Origin: VAZQ01 sp035293945
GTDB lineage: Bacteria > Pseudomonadota > Alphaproteobacteria > Rhizobiales > Xanthobacteraceae
Reading direction: 5' to 3'
DNA: 62,036 bases
NCBI GenBank assembly: GCA_035293945.1
Contig: DATGLV010000032.1
Span: 1-62,036 of the forward strand
The position numbers were made by a program, and so were the translations under genes. The notes beneath the pieces are model-generated. The model made no database searches. It had not been told where the DNA came from and saw nothing but the letters and a program-made list of their open reading frames with translations. Numbering within the stretch: the stretch's first letter is position 1; every line of letters starts with the position of its first letter. This document shows positions 61,458-62,036 of the stretch, one piece after another.

Positions 61458-62036
61458 ATGAAGCTTCGCAACGTTGCCATCATCGCGCATGTCGACCACG
61501 GCAAGACCACGCTGGTCGATCAGCTCCTGCGCCAGAGCGGCGCCTTCCGCGCCAATCAGCAGGTGATGGAGCGGGCGCTCGATTCGAACGATCTGGAGCG
61601 CGAGCGCGGCATCACTATCCTGGCGAAATGCACCTCGGTGCAATGGGGCGAGACGCGCATCAACATCGTCGACACGCCCGGCCATGCCGATTTCGGCGGC
61701 GAGGTCGAGCGCATCCTCAGCATGGTCGACGGCGTCGTCGTGCTGGTGGACGCGGCCGAAGGGCCGATGCCGCAGACGAAGTTCGTCGTCTCGAAAGCGC
61801 TTCGCCAGGGTTTGCGGCCGATCGTCGTCATCAACAAGGTGGACCGGGCCGACGCGCGCGTCCATCAGGTGCATGACGAGATCGAAGATCGGCACCATGC
61901 CGGCATCCTTGGGCCCGGCAGGATCGGTTGCCATCCAGCCCTGTTTGGCGGAACCGTAGAGGATCGGGAAATCGAGCTGTTCCTCGGTGGCATCGAGAGC
62001 GGCGAACAGGTCGAACACCTCGTTGGCAACTTCCGT
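61458..62036 (+). CDS. typA: GTP-binding protein TypA/BipA, 5' part, disrupted by an inverted segment
   Basis: This is a translational GTPase of the elongation-factor family. Codons 1-135 are normal: MKLRNVAIIAHVDHGKTTLVDQLL (P-loop HVDHGKT), ERERGITILAKCTSV (switch I), IVDTPGHADFGGEVERIL (DTPGH), VVVINKVDRADARV (NKVD). From codon 136 to the window end the frame stays open but the product (HQVHDEIEDRHHAG...) is not TypA, because the DNA there is reversed (61863-62036). The rest of the gene is outside the window. The correct continuation is present on the minus strand. Confidence 0.93.
   Translation, partial: MKLRNVAIIAHVDHGKTTLVDQLLRQSGAFRANQQVMERALDSNDLERERGITILAKCTSVQWGETRINIVDTPGHADFGGEVERILSMVDGVVVLVDAAEGPMPQTKFVVSKALRQGLRPIVVINKVDRADARVHQVHDEIEDRHHAGILGPGRIGCHPALFGGTVEDREIELFLGGIESGEQVEHLVGNFR
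61851..61862. repeat. Perfect 12-base palindrome at the typA inversion junction
   Basis: GACGCGCGCGTC is identical to its reverse complement. It encodes Asp-Ala-Arg-Val of TypA and marks the last base of normal sequence before the inverted segment. Confidence 0.9.
61863..62036 (-). other. typA: Inverted 174-base typA segment at the window end
   Basis: Read on the minus strand from the window end, this segment encodes 58 residues (TEVANEVFDLFAALDATEEQ, LDFPILYGSAKQGWMATDP, then AGPKDAGMVPIFDLV...). These are exactly the TypA residues expected directly after Asp-Ala-Arg-Val at codons 132-135. The length is an exact multiple of three, and the correct joining point is the last base of the window. 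Confidence 0.92.

Noticed and set aside
61280..61876. A 198-codon Arg/His-rich frame overlapping typA
   Set aside because: It is another frame of the typA coding sequence and has no independent support.

Overview
The window is a high-GC chromosomal segment of an alphaproteobacterium, most likely a Hyphomicrobiales (Bradyrhizobium/Rhodopseudomonas/Xanthobacteraceae-like) bacterium. The grounds are the block ffh-rpsP-rimM-trmD-rplS-leuC, a transaldolase::phosphoglucose isomerase fusion, sdhCDAB with a divergent LysR gene, an IalB-like secreted protein, several Bug-type tricarboxylate-binding proteins, an ethylmalonyl-CoA-pathway hydratase and an HpnP-like radical SAM enzyme. Family calls were made by reading translations; no database search was possible.

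Layout. 1-1126: 3' remnant of an IS630-type transposase and tRNA-Ser(CGA). 1127-4659: an orphan KdpD/KdpE-like two-component pair converging on a two-subunit TPP-dependent sulfo/phosphonopyruvate decarboxylase. 4996-12262: SRP, ribosome and tRNA-modification genes, then leuC and leuD separated by a small secreted protein and a mini-zincin. 12344-20389 (minus): a tightly coupled sugar-phosphate operon tkt, tal::pgi, zwf, gntK, HAD phosphatase. 20595-28959: accessory genes, including a monooxygenase-like protein, a broken acyl-CoA synthetase, a CitE-like lyase, katG with a clear terminator, a secreted beta-propeller and a Bug protein. 28970-33148: asd, leuB and a type II NADH dehydrogenase. 33700-39204: UbiD-type decarboxylase, two Bug proteins, a deazaflavin-type oxidoreductase, and a molybdopterin enzyme with a cytochrome b561. 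39446-44528: mesaconyl-CoA hydratase and the ubiquinol oxidase genes cyoABCD. 44532-49229: LysR regulator and sdhCDAB. 49466-58266: argG with a coupled small gene, PAP2 phosphatase, small lipoprotein, rlmN, a second secreted propeller, DUF72, IalB-like protein, quinone oxidoreductase and phhB. 58421-62036: M50 site-2-type protease with CBS domains, a B12/radical SAM enzyme and the 5' part of typA.

How the genes fit together. Much of the window is central metabolism and quinone-linked respiration. Succinate dehydrogenase and NDH-2 feed quinone, and the bo3-type oxidase drains it. The tkt/tal::pgi/zwf/gntK operon handles gluconate and pentose-phosphate flux. leuB, leuC and leuD make leucine.

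The most striking structural signal is at the right edge. The typA reading frame runs normally to codon 135 at a perfect 12-bp palindrome. The remaining 174 bases (exactly 58 codons) are the next part of typA in inverted orientation, ending precisely where the correct sequence should begin. This is probably an assembly fold at a contig end, but it is a concrete and testable anomaly. Dispersed palindromic repeats of at least three kinds fill many intergenic gaps. I see no CRISPR array, no intact prophage and no clear novel defence system.
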